Source: Nitrosomonas ureae
GTDB taxonomy: Bacteria > Pseudomonadota > Gammaproteobacteria > Burkholderiales > Nitrosomonadaceae
DNA: 64,000 nt
Direction: 5' to 3'
Assembly: GCF_001455205.1 (NCBI RefSeq)
Contig: NZ_CP013341.1
Location: 2,728,001-2,792,000, forward strand
Made by a program: the position numbers and the translations under genes. Positions 1 to 8,802 of this stretch are shown here, piece after piece. The stretch's first letter is position 1. Each line of letters begins with the position of its first letter. The notes beneath the pieces are model-generated. The model did not search any database and had not been told where the DNA came from. It was given only the letters and a program-made list of their open reading frames with translations.

Positions 1-720
1 CAGTATGGCTGCAAGAGTGTTGCATTTACCTACAACGATCCAGTGATTTTTGCCGAATATGCGATGGATGTTGCCGATGCTTGTCATACTGAGGGCCTCA
101 AAACAGTTGCCGTGACTGCGGGCTATATTCATGCTCAACCTCGCCACGACTTCTTTGCCAAAATGGATGCAGCCAATGTTGATCTCAAGGCCTTTACCGA
201 AGGATTCTATGTCAAGCAAACGGGGGCGCATCTGCAGCCTGTATTAGATACCTTAAAATACCTGAGACATGAAACCGATGTATGGCTTGAGCTGACAACG
301 TTATTGATCCCCGGTTTAAATGATTCAGATCAGGAAATCGGTGCGATGAGCGAGTGGATTATTAAAGAATTGGGAACTGATGTGCCGCTGCACTTCAGCG
401 CTTTTCATCCGGATTACAAACTGAGGGATATACCGCAGACACCGGCTGAAACCGTAATCAGAGCGCGGGATATTGCATTGAATGCCGGGCTAAACTACGT
501 GTATACCGGGAATGTGCATTTTATTGAGGGCGACACCACTTTTTGTCCGTTCTGCAACGGTGAATTAATCGTGCGCGATTGGTATGAAATTAAACAATAT
601 CATTTAACGTCTGACGGACGTTGCACCCATTGTAATGCAGCAATTGCAGGTCATTATGATCAATTTCCCGGTCAATTCGGCCGACAGCGTATTCCGGTCA
701 GAATGGGAACGATGGTATGA
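1..720 (+). CDS. amrS: AmmeMemoRadiSam system radical SAM enzyme (AmrS), 5' partial
   Basis: The reading frame is open from the first base, so the gene starts before the window and only the last 239 codons are present. The N-terminal CxxxCxxC iron-sulfur motif of radical SAM enzymes is therefore not visible. The visible part has the family's TYNDP segment, a DLKAFTE segment and a LIPGLND segment. Its C-terminal tail carries two CxxC pairs (CPFC and CTHC) spaced like a small metal-binding knob. The family resembles pyruvate formate-lyase activating enzymes and usually neighbours AMMECR1 and Memo genes. Its substrate is not established. The next gene is on the opposite strand, so this gene ends its transcription unit. 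Confidence 0.85.
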   Translation, partial: QYGCKSVAFTYNDPVIFAEYAMDVADACHTEGLKTVAVTAGYIHAQPRHDFFAKMDAANVDLKAFTEGFYVKQTGAHLQPVLDTLKYLRHETDVWLELTTLLIPGLNDSDQEIGAMSEWIIKELGTDVPLHFSAFHPDYKLRDIPQTPAETVIRARDIALNAGLNYVYTGNVHFIEGDTTFCPFCNGELIVRDWYEIKQYHLTSDGRCTHCNAAIAGHYDQFPGQFGRQRIPVRMGTMV

Positions 721-884
721 CAATGCTAAGATTCGACTGCTCAGGGAGAATTTCCAGTCAGGCAAAATTGCCGCTATCCTGCAAGATTTAAGCGTTGCAG
801 TACAGCTATCACCGGTCGGTTATTGAATATTAGCCTAAAAATACTATCTCTATAATTAAAAATAAGTAATTTATCTTATCTTTA

Positions 885-1172
885 TTATTCAGTTTCATCG
901 ATCATGAATTGAAAACCTGCATCACTCAAGTCATCCAGCTCTAACACACTGTCTACCTCGGTTTCAGCTTCTAACCAATCCTGTACCATATCGGCCTCAT
1001 TATTACTAAATCCCCTTTTTTCAGCGCGGTAATAGGCTGAGGTTGCAATTGCTTCCTCGCGATCCATTAATTGATCTTTATGGGTTATCTGATTGGCCAG
1101 TATATTTGGTTCGTTTTTAGGTAATTTTGTACGGGATTTCTTGCTTACCGTTTCATTCAGTTTGCTAGACAT
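885..1172 (-). CDS. DUF2934 family small protein
   Basis: The protein has 95 residues from the ATG at 1172. That start is preceded by AAAGGAG about 10 bases upstream and is preferred to an in-frame start at 1238, which lacks a ribosome site. The centre reads YYRAEKRGF and then DWLEAETEV, the signature of DUF2934, a short family of unknown function common in beta- and deltaproteobacteria. The N-terminus is basic and the C-terminus strongly acidic. It has no signal peptide or membrane segment. It stands alone on the minus strand between the amrS end and a helix-turn-helix gene. Function unknown. Confidence 0.75.
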   Translation of the reverse strand: MSSKLNETVSKKSRTKLPKNEPNILANQITHKDQLMDREEAIATSAYYRAEKRGFSNNEADMVQDWLEAETEVDSVLELDDLSDAGFQFMIDETE

Positions 1173-1524
1173 GTGAGAATTCTCCTTTATTTTTCTGAGT
1201 AACGGGCATATCAGCTGATTACACTTCATGTTACTCATCCAATTTAGTAAGGGATTGAGAAATTATCGTTGTTGCTGTTATGGCGTTAAAATCGCTGTCA
1301 AGGTACTGATTAGCGAAATATGGATTATATTTTTTGTTTTTCTTCAGACTCGCGCCCAAATGCTTCCCAACAATTTTTAGATACATAACAAAAATAAAAT
1401 CAGTGTGTGTTGTCCAATGATTTAAATTTTAACAAAGGGCTTTAGTAACCGATTTGATATGAATCAATAATTGTTGAGAAATTAAATAAAATACTCCACC
1501 TGTGTTTGCGGCGAGGTATTTATT
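1173..1524. other. intergenic stretch, no gene seen
   Basis: About 350 AT-rich bases separate two minus-strand genes. The part next to 1172 carries the ribosome binding site of the DUF2934 gene. Near 1489-1523 an imperfect inverted repeat (AAATAC ... GTATTT) lies just beyond the stop of the helix-turn-helix gene and may be a weak terminator. No ORF, RNA gene or clear promoter was recognised. Confidence 0.4.
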
Positions 1525-1878
1525 TTAGGCAGATTCCTTAACCATGGATGAGGATTGCTTCTGGTAATCTTTTGAGAATTCCGCGTACATTCCTAATGTA
1601 CTGCAGATTTTCTGAAATTCGCTACGGATAGTGGCGGGAGATCTTTTTAAGTATGCAGCAAGAATCCGAGTATTTGTCGTTTCCAGAGTTAAACTTGCTT
1701 CCAGTAGTTCACGCAGGAATGGTGTTAGCAGTCTTTTGCCATCCAATGTTTCAATGAGGCGTGCTGCATGCATTCTTGCACGCCTCAGTTGACCCGTTTC
1801 ATAAAACTGCGGGTTATTTTTGCGCCGGTTTAACTGATAATTAATATTGCGTTGGGTTGCAATGGAGAGTTGTTTCAT
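1525..1878 (-). CDS. orphan helix-turn-helix protein, function unknown
   Basis: The ATG at 1878 has AAGGAG eight bases upstream. A GTG at 1887 overlaps that ribosome site and is rejected. The 117-residue protein has a basic N-terminal half. Residues of roughly 70-95 (TNTRILAAYLKRSPATIRSE) look like a helix-turn-helix of the LuxR/FixJ C-terminal type, with a recognition-helix-like SPATIRSEF. It has no receiver domain and no autoinducer domain. It lies upstream of flhDC on the opposite strand. Regulatory function is inferred from the fold only. Confidence 0.6.
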   Translation of the reverse strand: MKQLSIATQRNINYQLNRRKNNPQFYETGQLRRARMHAARLIETLDGKRLLTPFLRELLEASLTLETTNTRILAAYLKRSPATIRSEFQKICSTLGMYAEFSKDYQKQSSSMVKESA

Positions 1879-2104
1879 CTGGGACACTCCTTGTGTAAGG
1901 TGATAGCATCCAGAGTAGCAAAGATATATGACAGGGATATTAATCCAGCTTTTTGGTATTACGAGATCTTCAAGGCGGTAAAACTAATGCGTGAAATTAT
2001 CGCTCTTCATTTTTACACATAATTAAAAAATTGCGGAATATCTTTTAGAATCATGCCAATCAACCGGATAACACCTATTATTCCCGGTTGATTGAAATCA
2101 CTCA

Positions 2105-2554
2105 CTATGGACGATGCCGAACTTCTTTTTTCTGCTCATACTTGACCAGTTTAGCAAGATCAAGCAATGATTCGGACAGCCATTGCAGGGCATCATCTAA
2201 CGTCAAAATACCAATTAATTCGCCGGCATCATCTACTACCGGCAAGCGCCGGATAGTTTTGCGGCGCATTAATTCGATCGCCTCATGCATCTCGGTGTTC
2301 TCTTTTACAGTAAATATATCGGGTACCATAATATCGCCGACCGTGATTACTGTTTCGTCCAATTCTGTTGCCATAATTTCGACAATCAAATCACGATCTG
2401 TGACCATTCCTACTGGCACTGCTCGGCCATTGGGTTTGTCGATTACTATGACAGCACCCACATGAAATTGACGCATTAGTTTGGCGGCTTCTTGAGCGGT
2501 TTCATCTCGCTGAATCACAATTACTTCACGATTACAAATTTCACCGATGGTCAT
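2105..2554 (-). CDS. CBS-domain pair protein
   Basis: The 149-residue protein consists almost entirely of two tandem CBS motifs. The first (about residues 8-65) contains VGAVIVID and GMVTDRDLI. The second (about residues 75-130) contains RRLPVVDDAGELIGILTLDD. CBS pairs bind adenine nucleotides or SAM and usually act as energy or redox sensors. Here there is no fused enzyme or transporter. The ATG at 2554 follows AAAGGAG, so the in-frame upstream start at 2596 is not used. The C-terminus is basic (KKEVRHRP). Its partner is unknown. Confidence 0.85.
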   Translation of the reverse strand: MTIGEICNREVIVIQRDETAQEAAKLMRQFHVGAVIVIDKPNGRAVPVGMVTDRDLIVEIMATELDETVITVGDIMVPDIFTVKENTEMHEAIELMRRKTIRRLPVVDDAGELIGILTLDDALQWLSESLLDLAKLVKYEQKKEVRHRP

Positions 2555-2778
2555 TTTATACTCTCCTTTCTTGTTATCTGAATAAAACAGCCGCATGGAT
2601 CGATTAATGCGGCCAATGAACGTGTAAAAAGTTTTCTGCCTGATAAAGATGGGTATTCGGGTTTTTCTATTTTTTCTAAATGAAATTTCATATGCGGAAA
2701 TGTTCTTTGTATGCCGATAATCAACTTTCTTTGAAACAACAGATTTAATTCGGATATGACGCCGCCTCTTATTTTCAT
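2551..2778 (-). CDS. small hypothetical ORF overlapping the CBS gene start
   Basis: This is a 75-codon frame whose stop overlaps the CBS-protein start in an ATGA arrangement, which would allow translational coupling. It has no clear ribosome site and no recognisable domain. It contains a cysteine pair (DPCGCF) near the C-terminus. It could be a real short cotranscribed gene or a chance frame in the CBS leader. Confidence 0.25.
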   Translation of the reverse strand: MKIRGGVISELNLLFQRKLIIGIQRTFPHMKFHLEKIEKPEYPSLSGRKLFTRSLAALIDPCGCFIQITRKESIK

Positions 2779-3038
2779 TGGATAAAAGCCTTATTAATAT
2801 GATTAATACTGCCAGTACATCTTGATCGCTTTGATGATTTTGTCAAGCATTTCAAAAGTGCTTGTTATCAATTCCAAGCTATCATCACATTCTGATTTCT
2901 GTAACTTATTGGAAGAATTGAGAATGATTATTGCAGGTATATAGTATTTGATTGATTGACACCGATTCAAGCTTTTATTACGCTAGAAACATTTCATGAT
3001 TTTTCTGACCACCCGGTGATGAGGTGAAGTGTATTGTG

Positions 3039-3230
3039 TCATTTCCGTCGAATTTCTATAAGGTTAGTCAGTATTATTTGAGTTTCCAACAAGTGACAGC
3101 TTCGCATTGCCAATTCAACTAAACCAGCCATGAATTCGCTGTAGCTGCCAATGATGACATTGATGTGAGTTTGCCGGAGTGAACCATAATCGTAATTATT
3201 AATCGAATCGCTCATTAACTTTGGCTTCAT
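3039..3230 (-). CDS. small hypothetical ORF
   Basis: A 63-codon frame lies divergent to the gene at 3255. It has no good Shine-Dalgarno sequence and no domain that I recognise. The composition is ordinary and soluble. It is listed only because the surrounding 500 bases otherwise hold no gene. Confidence 0.2.
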   Translation of the reverse strand: MKPKLMSDSINNYDYGSLRQTHINVIIGSYSEFMAGLVELAMRSCHLLETQIILTNLIEIRRK

Positions 3231-3254
3231 TTCTTACGTAATAACGATTGATTT

Positions 3255-3704
3255 ATGTATTTCGATAAAATCTATAAGCTACAGACAGGCGTAAGTCTCA
3301 AAATTTCAACCTTTGCTTTACAAGAATTGATTGCTAACGCTATTACTGGGCAAAAATTTCCTGAATTAAAAAGCATCCGCAGTACCACAGATCTGCATGA
3401 TTATTTATCGATCATTGTTTGTGATGGGGTTGAAGGTTTAATTGATAGGCGACAGCGTTGGCTAGATCATAAGATCAAAACCACCTTAACTGCAGGACAC
3501 CCAGTTTCATTCCATAGTTTCTGCAATCTTTTCTGGCGTAATCTTGATGAAGATGATCCAGATGGCGATGAATGGCACCAATTAATGGCCAGCGATCAAT
3601 TCTATTTGCAATTAACTATTCTGCTCAATAAATTGCGCATAGTGGAACGGAGTTTATTGCAACGCAAAGACATAGCGTCAGATTTGTTCTTGAGTTCAAC
3701 ATGA
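3255..3704 (+). CDS. hypothetical protein
   Basis: The frame has 149 codons starting MYFDKIYKLQ. It is soluble and mixed alpha, with an acidic patch DEDDPDGDEW near residue 95. It has no signal peptide, membrane segment or recognised domain. The ATG lacks a strong ribosome site. The frame is long for random sequence at this composition and stands alone upstream of flhD, so it is probably real. Function unknown. Confidence 0.45.
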   Translation: MYFDKIYKLQTGVSLKISTFALQELIANAITGQKFPELKSIRSTTDLHDYLSIIVCDGVEGLIDRRQRWLDHKIKTTLTAGHPVSFHSFCNLFWRNLDEDDPDGDEWHQLMASDQFYLQLTILLNKLRIVERSLLQRKDIASDLFLSST

Positions 3705-4179
3705 GAGCAGATTGGGGATTAATGGTTAGAGTAGTCACAAACCGCATTGCAGAATGAATTAATTTCCAATTAATCTTATTTAAAGTATTTTTCTCTCGAT
3801 ATTCTCAAAATGGATAGTTCTTGAGTTCATGATATTATGAATTTTATCGATCATTCAGTGTACGGAAATCCACAGCAAACAGTGCACACTTGATTTCTAC
3901 CATTATTAGATACACCCCATAGTGCGCGAGCTTTGTTTCCGGTTGCCGGAGCACAAATAGTTAATATATTGCACATCTCCTTGAGTAATAAAAAAATATC
4001 AAATACTCAACTAATTACGAATCTTTCGATGTAGGCCGAATTCCTACATTGCGATAAGTAGATTCCCTAGCTTTGTTTAAGTCTAACTTCCATTTACTTC
4101 CACCGCGTCATAATTGAAAATCTCACCTACACGAATACGTGTTTTCGACTAAAAATTTATTTATTTTAGAGGTGATTAA
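3705..4179. other. long leader/intergenic region upstream of flhDC
   Basis: These 475 AT-rich bases contain no convincing ORF. They should hold the flhDC promoter and its control sites, since the flagellar master operon is normally regulated from a long upstream region. The only clear structure is the inverted repeat at 4030-4050, listed separately. The ribosome site AGAGGTG lies just before the flhD ATG. Confidence 0.5.
4030..4050. promoter_or_regulatory. inverted repeat upstream of flhD, possible regulator site
   Basis: ATGTAGG, a 7-base spacer CCGAATT, then CCTACAT form a perfect 7-bp inverted repeat about 130 bases before the flhD start. The right half (ATTCCTA) equals the right half of the E. 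coli RcsAB box consensus, and flhDC is a known Rcs target in enterobacteria. Whether an RcsB-like regulator exists here cannot be seen. It could instead be the site of the orphan helix-turn-helix protein at 1525, or a hairpin. Confidence 0.35.
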
Positions 4180-4497
4180 ATGCAAACAGATCAAATGTTG
4201 GATGAAATCCGGGATATTAATTTAAGCTATCTATTGCTTGCAAAGCAAATGCTGCATGATGATAGGGTATCCGCTATGTACCGGCTGGGCATTAATCAGG
4301 ATCTGGCTGATATTCTGGATAAGTTAACTTCTGCACAATTAATTAAAATGGCTGCGTCAAATATGCTGCTTTGTCGTTTCCGTTTTGATGATCGCTTGAT
4401 TGCCGAAATGTTATCCAACGATAGCCGTGAGCAATCTGTCTCTAAGTCGCATGTGGCGATTTTGATGGCCGGAAAGCCTGCAGAAGCTGTAGCGTAA
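4180..4497 (+). CDS. flhD: flagellar transcriptional regulator FlhD
   Basis: FlhD is one half of the FlhD4C2 activator that switches on class II flagellar promoters. The 105-residue frame matches the family along its length, with IRDINLSYLLLAKQML at the start and MLLCRFRFDD around residues 62-71. E. coli FlhD is slightly longer (about 116 residues). The ATG follows AGAGGTG at a good distance. flhC begins 28 bases after the stop, so the two form an operon. It is likely controlled from the long upstream region. Confidence 0.95.
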   Translation: MQTDQMLDEIRDINLSYLLLAKQMLHDDRVSAMYRLGINQDLADILDKLTSAQLIKMAASNMLLCRFRFDDRLIAEMLSNDSREQSVSKSHVAILMAGKPAEAVA

Positions 4498-4525
4498 AAA
4501 CAAGTATATAAAGAGGGCTGATCCC

Positions 4526-5062
4526 ATGCGCAATCGAAGCATTATCACCGAGGCCAAGCAAATTCAACTGGCAACTGAATTGATTCAATTAGGGGCTCGT
4601 TTACAGGTATTGGAAATGAACACAGATCTGAGTCGAGAACGATTAGTAAAGTTATATAAAGAAATTAGAGGGGTATCGCCTCCCAAAGGCATGCTGCCCT
4701 ATTCAGAAGATTGGTTTATAAGTTGGCAACCTAATATGCATTCTTCGCTGTTTATCAACATATATAATTATATAACTGAAAATACAGGGATTAAAGGCAT
4801 TTATGCATTAATTAAAAGTTATAGGCTCTATGATGAGCATGTGAAAATCAATCAATTAGAAAAGGTCTTAAGCTTAACGCGTGCGTGGACTTTAGCACGT
4901 TTTGTTGAAAGTGGCGTATTGTGCATAGCACCTTGTGTAAATTGTCACGGCAAGTATGTGGTGCATTCATTGGAAATTCATTCGAATCACGTGTGTGGTT
5001 TGTGTAATATACCTTCACGGGCAGGAAAAACTAAAAAAGCAGCAATGGCCGCGCTTCATTAA
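4526..5062 (+). CDS. flhC: flagellar transcriptional regulator FlhC
   Basis: FlhC is the DNA-binding partner of FlhD in the FlhD4C2 complex. The 178-residue frame has the four zinc-binding cysteines at residues 137, 140, 157 and 160 (CVNC and CGLC), the same numbering as in E. coli. Its N-terminal half contains LGARLQVLE and the PPKGMLP segment typical of the family. No other flagellar genes lie in the window. Convergent aspC follows, with a shared hairpin between them. Confidence 0.95.
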   Translation: MRNRSIITEAKQIQLATELIQLGARLQVLEMNTDLSRERLVKLYKEIRGVSPPKGMLPYSEDWFISWQPNMHSSLFINIYNYITENTGIKGIYALIKSYRLYDEHVKINQLEKVLSLTRAWTLARFVESGVLCIAPCVNCHGKYVVHSLEIHSNHVCGLCNIPSRAGKTKKAAMAALH

Positions 5063-5076
5063 GATAAAAAATATAA

Positions 5077-5110
5077 ATCTGCTGAATTAGGTGAGCTTAT
5101 TTCAGCAGAT
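5077..5110 (-). terminator. hairpin between convergent flhC and aspC
   Basis: ATCTGCTGAA (5077-5086) and TTCAGCAGAT (5101-5110) form a perfect 10-bp stem with a 14-base loop. Read in the aspC direction it is followed by a T-rich tract (the complement of 5064-5075). It therefore looks like an intrinsic terminator for aspC that overlaps the aspC stop codon. Confidence 0.65.
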
Positions 5111-6290
5111 GCTTTATCCGGCTTAATGCTTGCTTAAGATTTTCCATTGAAGTGGCAAAAGATAGCCGCATATACCCTTCGCATCCAAACGCAGAGCCTG
5201 GAACCACGGCAACGTCGGCTTTCTCCAGTAGATATTCGCTAAATACGATATCATTTTGTGTGCTTATCAGATTTTTCCCATATAACGCATTGATCGATTG
5301 ACGAGCATCCGCAAATGCATAGAATGCGCCTTGCGAAGATAAACACTGCACGCCGTTAACTTGATTTAATTGTTCGGTTACAAAAATATTCCGCTCTTTG
5401 AACGCTGTAACCATTGGATGGATACATGATTGATCACCATTTAATGCCGCCTCAGCAGCTGCTTGTGAAATGGAACTGGGATTCGATGTACTTTGTGATT
5501 GAATGTTTTCCATCGCTGAAATGATGTGTGCCGGTCCGCCGCAATAACCGATTCGCCATCCTGTCATTGAATAAGCCTTGGAGACACCATTGAGAACAAT
5601 GGTCTGGGGAAATAAGTCCGGACAGGCATTAGCAATATTTCCAAATCGTTCTCCAGTAAGCATAATATGCTCGTACATGTCGTCGGTGGCAATAATAATT
5701 TTGGGATATTTGCGTAAAACTTCACCCAATGCTTTGAGTTCATTCAAAGTATAAACTGCCCCGGAGGGATTACTGGGGCTGTTGATAACAAACATTTTTG
5801 TTTTGGGTGTAATAGCTGCTTCCAGTTGCTGTGCGGAAATCTTGAAATTCTGTTCGATGCCGGTACTGATAAACACAGGCTTACCCTCAGCGATTAACAC
5901 AATGTCAGGATAGGAAACCCAGTAAGGCGCCGGAATAATCACCTCATCTCCCGGATTAATTACAGACAACACCAAGTTGAAGAAGCTTTGTTTACCTCCG
6001 CAGGAAACCAGAATTTGCTTAACGTCAAAATCAAAATTATTCTCGCGTTTAAACTTGGCGACAATCGCACTTTTTAGCCCGGGAGTACCACCAACGGCGG
6101 TGTATTTCGTCTGGCCTTTATTAATTGCAGCAATCGCAGCATCTTTTATATGTTGGGGCGTATCGAAATCAGGTTCGCCCGCACCTAATCCTATAATATC
6201 CTTACCTTCGGACTTAAGCTTGGCGGCACGCGCAGTAACAGCAAGAGTGGGAGATGGCTTGATAGCTTGAACGCGACTGGAGAGTTCCAC
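5097..6290 (-). CDS. aspC: aspartate aminotransferase (class I PLP-dependent)
   Basis: The enzyme transfers the amino group of aspartate to 2-oxoglutarate with pyridoxal phosphate. The 397-residue frame is the usual length for the prokaryotic type 1b family. Visible landmarks are GAGEPDFDTP near residue 40, SPSNPSG with the cofactor-contacting asparagine at 174, ATDDMY with aspartate 203, and the Schiff-base lysine 238 in LNGVSKAYSMTGWRIGY. A C-terminal arginine in YMRLSFA binds substrate carboxylate. It is divergent from uvrB, with 78 bases between them. Some relatives also act on prephenate, so the substrate range is inferred. Confidence 0.9.
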   Translation of the reverse strand: MELSSRVQAIKPSPTLAVTARAAKLKSEGKDIIGLGAGEPDFDTPQHIKDAAIAAINKGQTKYTAVGGTPGLKSAIVAKFKRENNFDFDVKQILVSCGGKQSFFNLVLSVINPGDEVIIPAPYWVSYPDIVLIAEGKPVFISTGIEQNFKISAQQLEAAITPKTKMFVINSPSNPSGAVYTLNELKALGEVLRKYPKIIIATDDMYEHIMLTGERFGNIANACPDLFPQTIVLNGVSKAYSMTGWRIGYCGGPAHIISAMENIQSQSTSNPSSISQAAAEAALNGDQSCIHPMVTAFKERNIFVTEQLNQVNGVQCLSSQGAFYAFADARQSINALYGKNLISTQNDIVFSEYLLEKADVAVVPGSAFGCEGYMRLSFATSMENLKQALSRIKHLLK

Positions 6291-6368
6291 AAAAATCCTC
6301 GCACTAAAATAAATAGACCAGCATGTTAGAATGGTACAAAAACATAATATTCAGTCGGAATTATACCT

Positions 6369-8399
6369 GTGATCGTAACCTTCCCCAATAGTCCGTTCAA
6401 ATTACATCAGGCATTTGCGCCTGCAGGCGACCAGCCTGCAGCTATCGTGCAGCTCACTGAGGGGATAAACGATGGTCTTGCGTTCCAAACATTGCTGGGT
6501 GTTACCGGATCGGGGAAAACCTATACGATTGCCAACATGATCGCCCATTTAGGACGTCCGGCAATTTTAATTGCGCCAAACAAAACCCTGGCAGCACAAC
6601 TTTATGCCGAAATGCGTGAATTCTTCCCGGAGAATGCCATTGAATACTTTGTATCTTATTACGACTACTATCAACCGGAAGCCTATGTGCCAGCACGGGA
6701 TATGTTTATCGAAAAAGATTCGAGCATCAATGAGCATATCGAACAGATGCGTCTGTCTGCGACAAAATCCTTGCTGGAGCGCGATGATGCAATTATCGTG
6801 GCTACGGTGTCATGTATTTATGGTATCGGTGATCCGGTAGATTATCATGGCATGATTCTGCATTTGCGCAACGGTGAAAAGATTTCTCAGCGTGACGTCA
6901 TAAAGCGTTTGACCGAGATGCAATACGAACGCAATGAATTGGAATTCAAGCGCGGGGTATTTCGCGTCCGGGGTGATGTGGTGGATATTTTTCCGGCGGA
7001 AAATTCGGAAGCAGCGATAAAGGTGTCATTATTTGATGATGAAGTGGATAGTCTGTCTTTATTTGATCCGCTGACCGGCCGCATGCTGCAAAAGCTATCG
7101 CGATTTACCGTTTATCCTTCCAGTCATTACGTTACGCCGCGCAGTACCACATTGCGTGCAATGGAAACTATCAAAGATGAACTGCGCGAACGGCTGGAAT
7201 ATTACTACCAGGAACATCGCCTGGTTGAAGCCCAGCGTCTTGAACAGCGAACCCGGTTTGATCTGGAAATGCTTAATGAATTGGGATTCTGCAAAGGGAT
7301 TGAAAATTATTCACGCCATCTTTCCGGCAAAAACCCAGGTGAGCCGCCACCGACCCTGCTGGATTACTTACCATCCAATGCATTGATGATCATTGACGAA
7401 AGCCATGTCACTGTGCCGCAGATCGGAGGGATGTATAAGGGTGATCGGTCACGCAAGGAAAATCTGGTGAATTATGGTTTTCGCCTGCCGTCCGCCTTGG
7501 ATAATCGTCCATTGCGTTTTGAAGAATTTGAAAAAAGAATGCCGCAGACTGTGTTTGTATCGGCAACACCAGCGAATTATGAGCATCAGCACAGCGGACA
7601 GATCGTCGAGCAAGTAGTGCGACCGACGGGATTGGTTGATCCGATAATTGAGGTACGTCCGGTAACGACTCAGGTCGATGATTTAATGTCTGAGGTTCGC
7701 TTGCGCACTGCCAAGAATGAGCGTGTACTGGTTACTACGCTCACTAAGCGCATGGCGGAAGATTTAACCGATTATTTTTCGGATCACAAAATCAAGGTAC
7801 GGTATTTGCATTCTGATATCGATACGGTAGAACGCGTTGAAATTATTCGCGATTTGCGTTTGGGGCAATTTGATGTGCTGGTAGGGATTAATTTGTTACG
7901 TGAAGGGTTGGATATTCCTGAAGTTTCACTGGTCGCGATATTGGATGCTGATAAGGAAGGCTTCCTGCGCTCGGAAAGGTCATTGATTCAAACTATCGGC
8001 CGTGCTGCCCGTCATATTAACGGCACGGCCATTCTGTACGCTGAAACCATAACCAGATCCATGCGTGTTGCGATTGATGAGACAAACCGCCGACGTCAGA
8101 AGCAGATAGACCATAACGTGCAACATCAAATTATTCCTCGATCGGTGCATAAAAGGATTAAAGATCTCATCGATGGCATTTATAACTATGAGTCATCGCA
8201 GCAAAACCTCAAAGCAGCACAGACGCAGGCACGCTATGACGCCATGAGTGAATCGCAACTGGCCAGGGAAATCCAGCGGGTGGAAAAGAAAATGCTCAGT
8301 GCTGCAAAGAACTTGGAATTTGAACAAGCAGCACGCTATCGAGATGAACTGAAAAGTCTGAAGAATAAATTGCTGATCGGTTTTCCCGATATGACATAA
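6369..8399 (+). CDS. uvrB: excinuclease ABC subunit B
   Basis: UvrB is the helicase-like damage-verification subunit of nucleotide excision repair. The 676-residue frame starts at GTG and has Walker A GVTGSGKT at residues 44-51. It also has the beta-hairpin region YYDYYQPEAYVP, a DESH helicase motif near 343, helicase motif VI QTIGRAARH and a C-terminal UVR domain (about 630-668) that contacts UvrC. Length and motif order are standard. No LexA-type SOS box was found in the short upstream gap. Confidence 0.98.
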   Translation: MIVTFPNSPFKLHQAFAPAGDQPAAIVQLTEGINDGLAFQTLLGVTGSGKTYTIANMIAHLGRPAILIAPNKTLAAQLYAEMREFFPENAIEYFVSYYDYYQPEAYVPARDMFIEKDSSINEHIEQMRLSATKSLLERDDAIIVATVSCIYGIGDPVDYHGMILHLRNGEKISQRDVIKRLTEMQYERNELEFKRGVFRVRGDVVDIFPAENSEAAIKVSLFDDEVDSLSLFDPLTGRMLQKLSRFTVYPSSHYVTPRSTTLRAMETIKDELRERLEYYYQEHRLVEAQRLEQRTRFDLEMLNELGFCKGIENYSRHLSGKNPGEPPPTLLDYLPSNALMIIDESHVTVPQIGGMYKGDRSRKENLVNYGFRLPSALDNRPLRFEEFEKRMPQTVFVSATPANYEHQHSGQIVEQVVRPTGLVDPIIEVRPVTTQVDDLMSEVRLRTAKNERVLVTTLTKRMAEDLTDYFSDHKIKVRYLHSDIDTVERVEIIRDLRLGQFDVLVGINLLREGLDIPEVSLVAILDADKEGFLRSERSLIQTIGRAARHINGTAILYAETITRSMRVAIDETNRRRQKQIDHNVQHQIIPRSVHKRIKDLIDGIYNYESSQQNLKAAQTQARYDAMSESQLAREIQRVEKKMLSAAKNLEFEQAARYRDELKSLKNKLLIGFPDMT

Positions 8400-8404
8400 C
8401 CCGG

Positions 8405-8752
8405 TTATTTTTTAATCTGCGTAGATGTCACAAAAACAATAGTGTTGAATGTGCGATTCAAAGTCTTGCTGGTAAAGTTGCTCATGATCATGCTTCCAGA
8501 ATAGCGGATATGGTCGCCTTTACTAACCTTGGTCGTGGGTGCGGCAATCCAGAATTTATGCCCGCTATTCTCCAATTCCATATAGGTGTAACCGGCGGCA
8601 TCCATTGTGTTAACAACAATTCCTTCATTGTCAGGCATATTTTCTTTGGATTCTTGTGCATTCTGCGGCTCATGGTGTAAAGCCATGACATTGACAGAAT
8701 TGAATAATGAACATCCGAGAAGGATGATGAGGGATAAAAATGAGATTTTCAT
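8405..8752 (-). CDS. NrfJ-like exported protein
   Basis: The 115-residue protein starts at the ATG at 8752, preceded by GGAG. A hydrophobic signal segment (residues 5-20) ends in a cysteine (ILLGCSL), so it may be exported or a lipoprotein. The mature part has the pattern DAAGYTYMELENSGHKFWIAA then SKGDHI and FTSKTLNRTF, which I recognise from NrfJ-related small proteins found near multiheme cytochrome genes. These proteins have an OB-like fold. It is the last gene of the minus-strand hisG-hisD block and is convergent with uvrB. Its role is unknown. Confidence 0.6.
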   Translation of the reverse strand: MKISFLSLIILLGCSLFNSVNVMALHHEPQNAQESKENMPDNEGIVVNTMDAAGYTYMELENSGHKFWIAAPTTKVSKGDHIRYSGSMIMSNFTSKTLNRTFNTIVFVTSTQIKK

Positions 8753-8802
8753 GATACTCCATAGCGACAATGTTGTTCGGTGCAGTATGATACACCTCGG
8801 CA

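Noticed and set aside
6291..6368. SOS (LexA) box before uvrB
   Set aside because: No CTGT-N8-ACAG pattern was found in the short upstream gap.
8396..8408. ATAACC-C-GGTTAT palindrome followed by T-run between uvrB and the NrfJ-like gene
   Set aside because: With a one-base centre it cannot form a stable terminator hairpin. It may be incidental.
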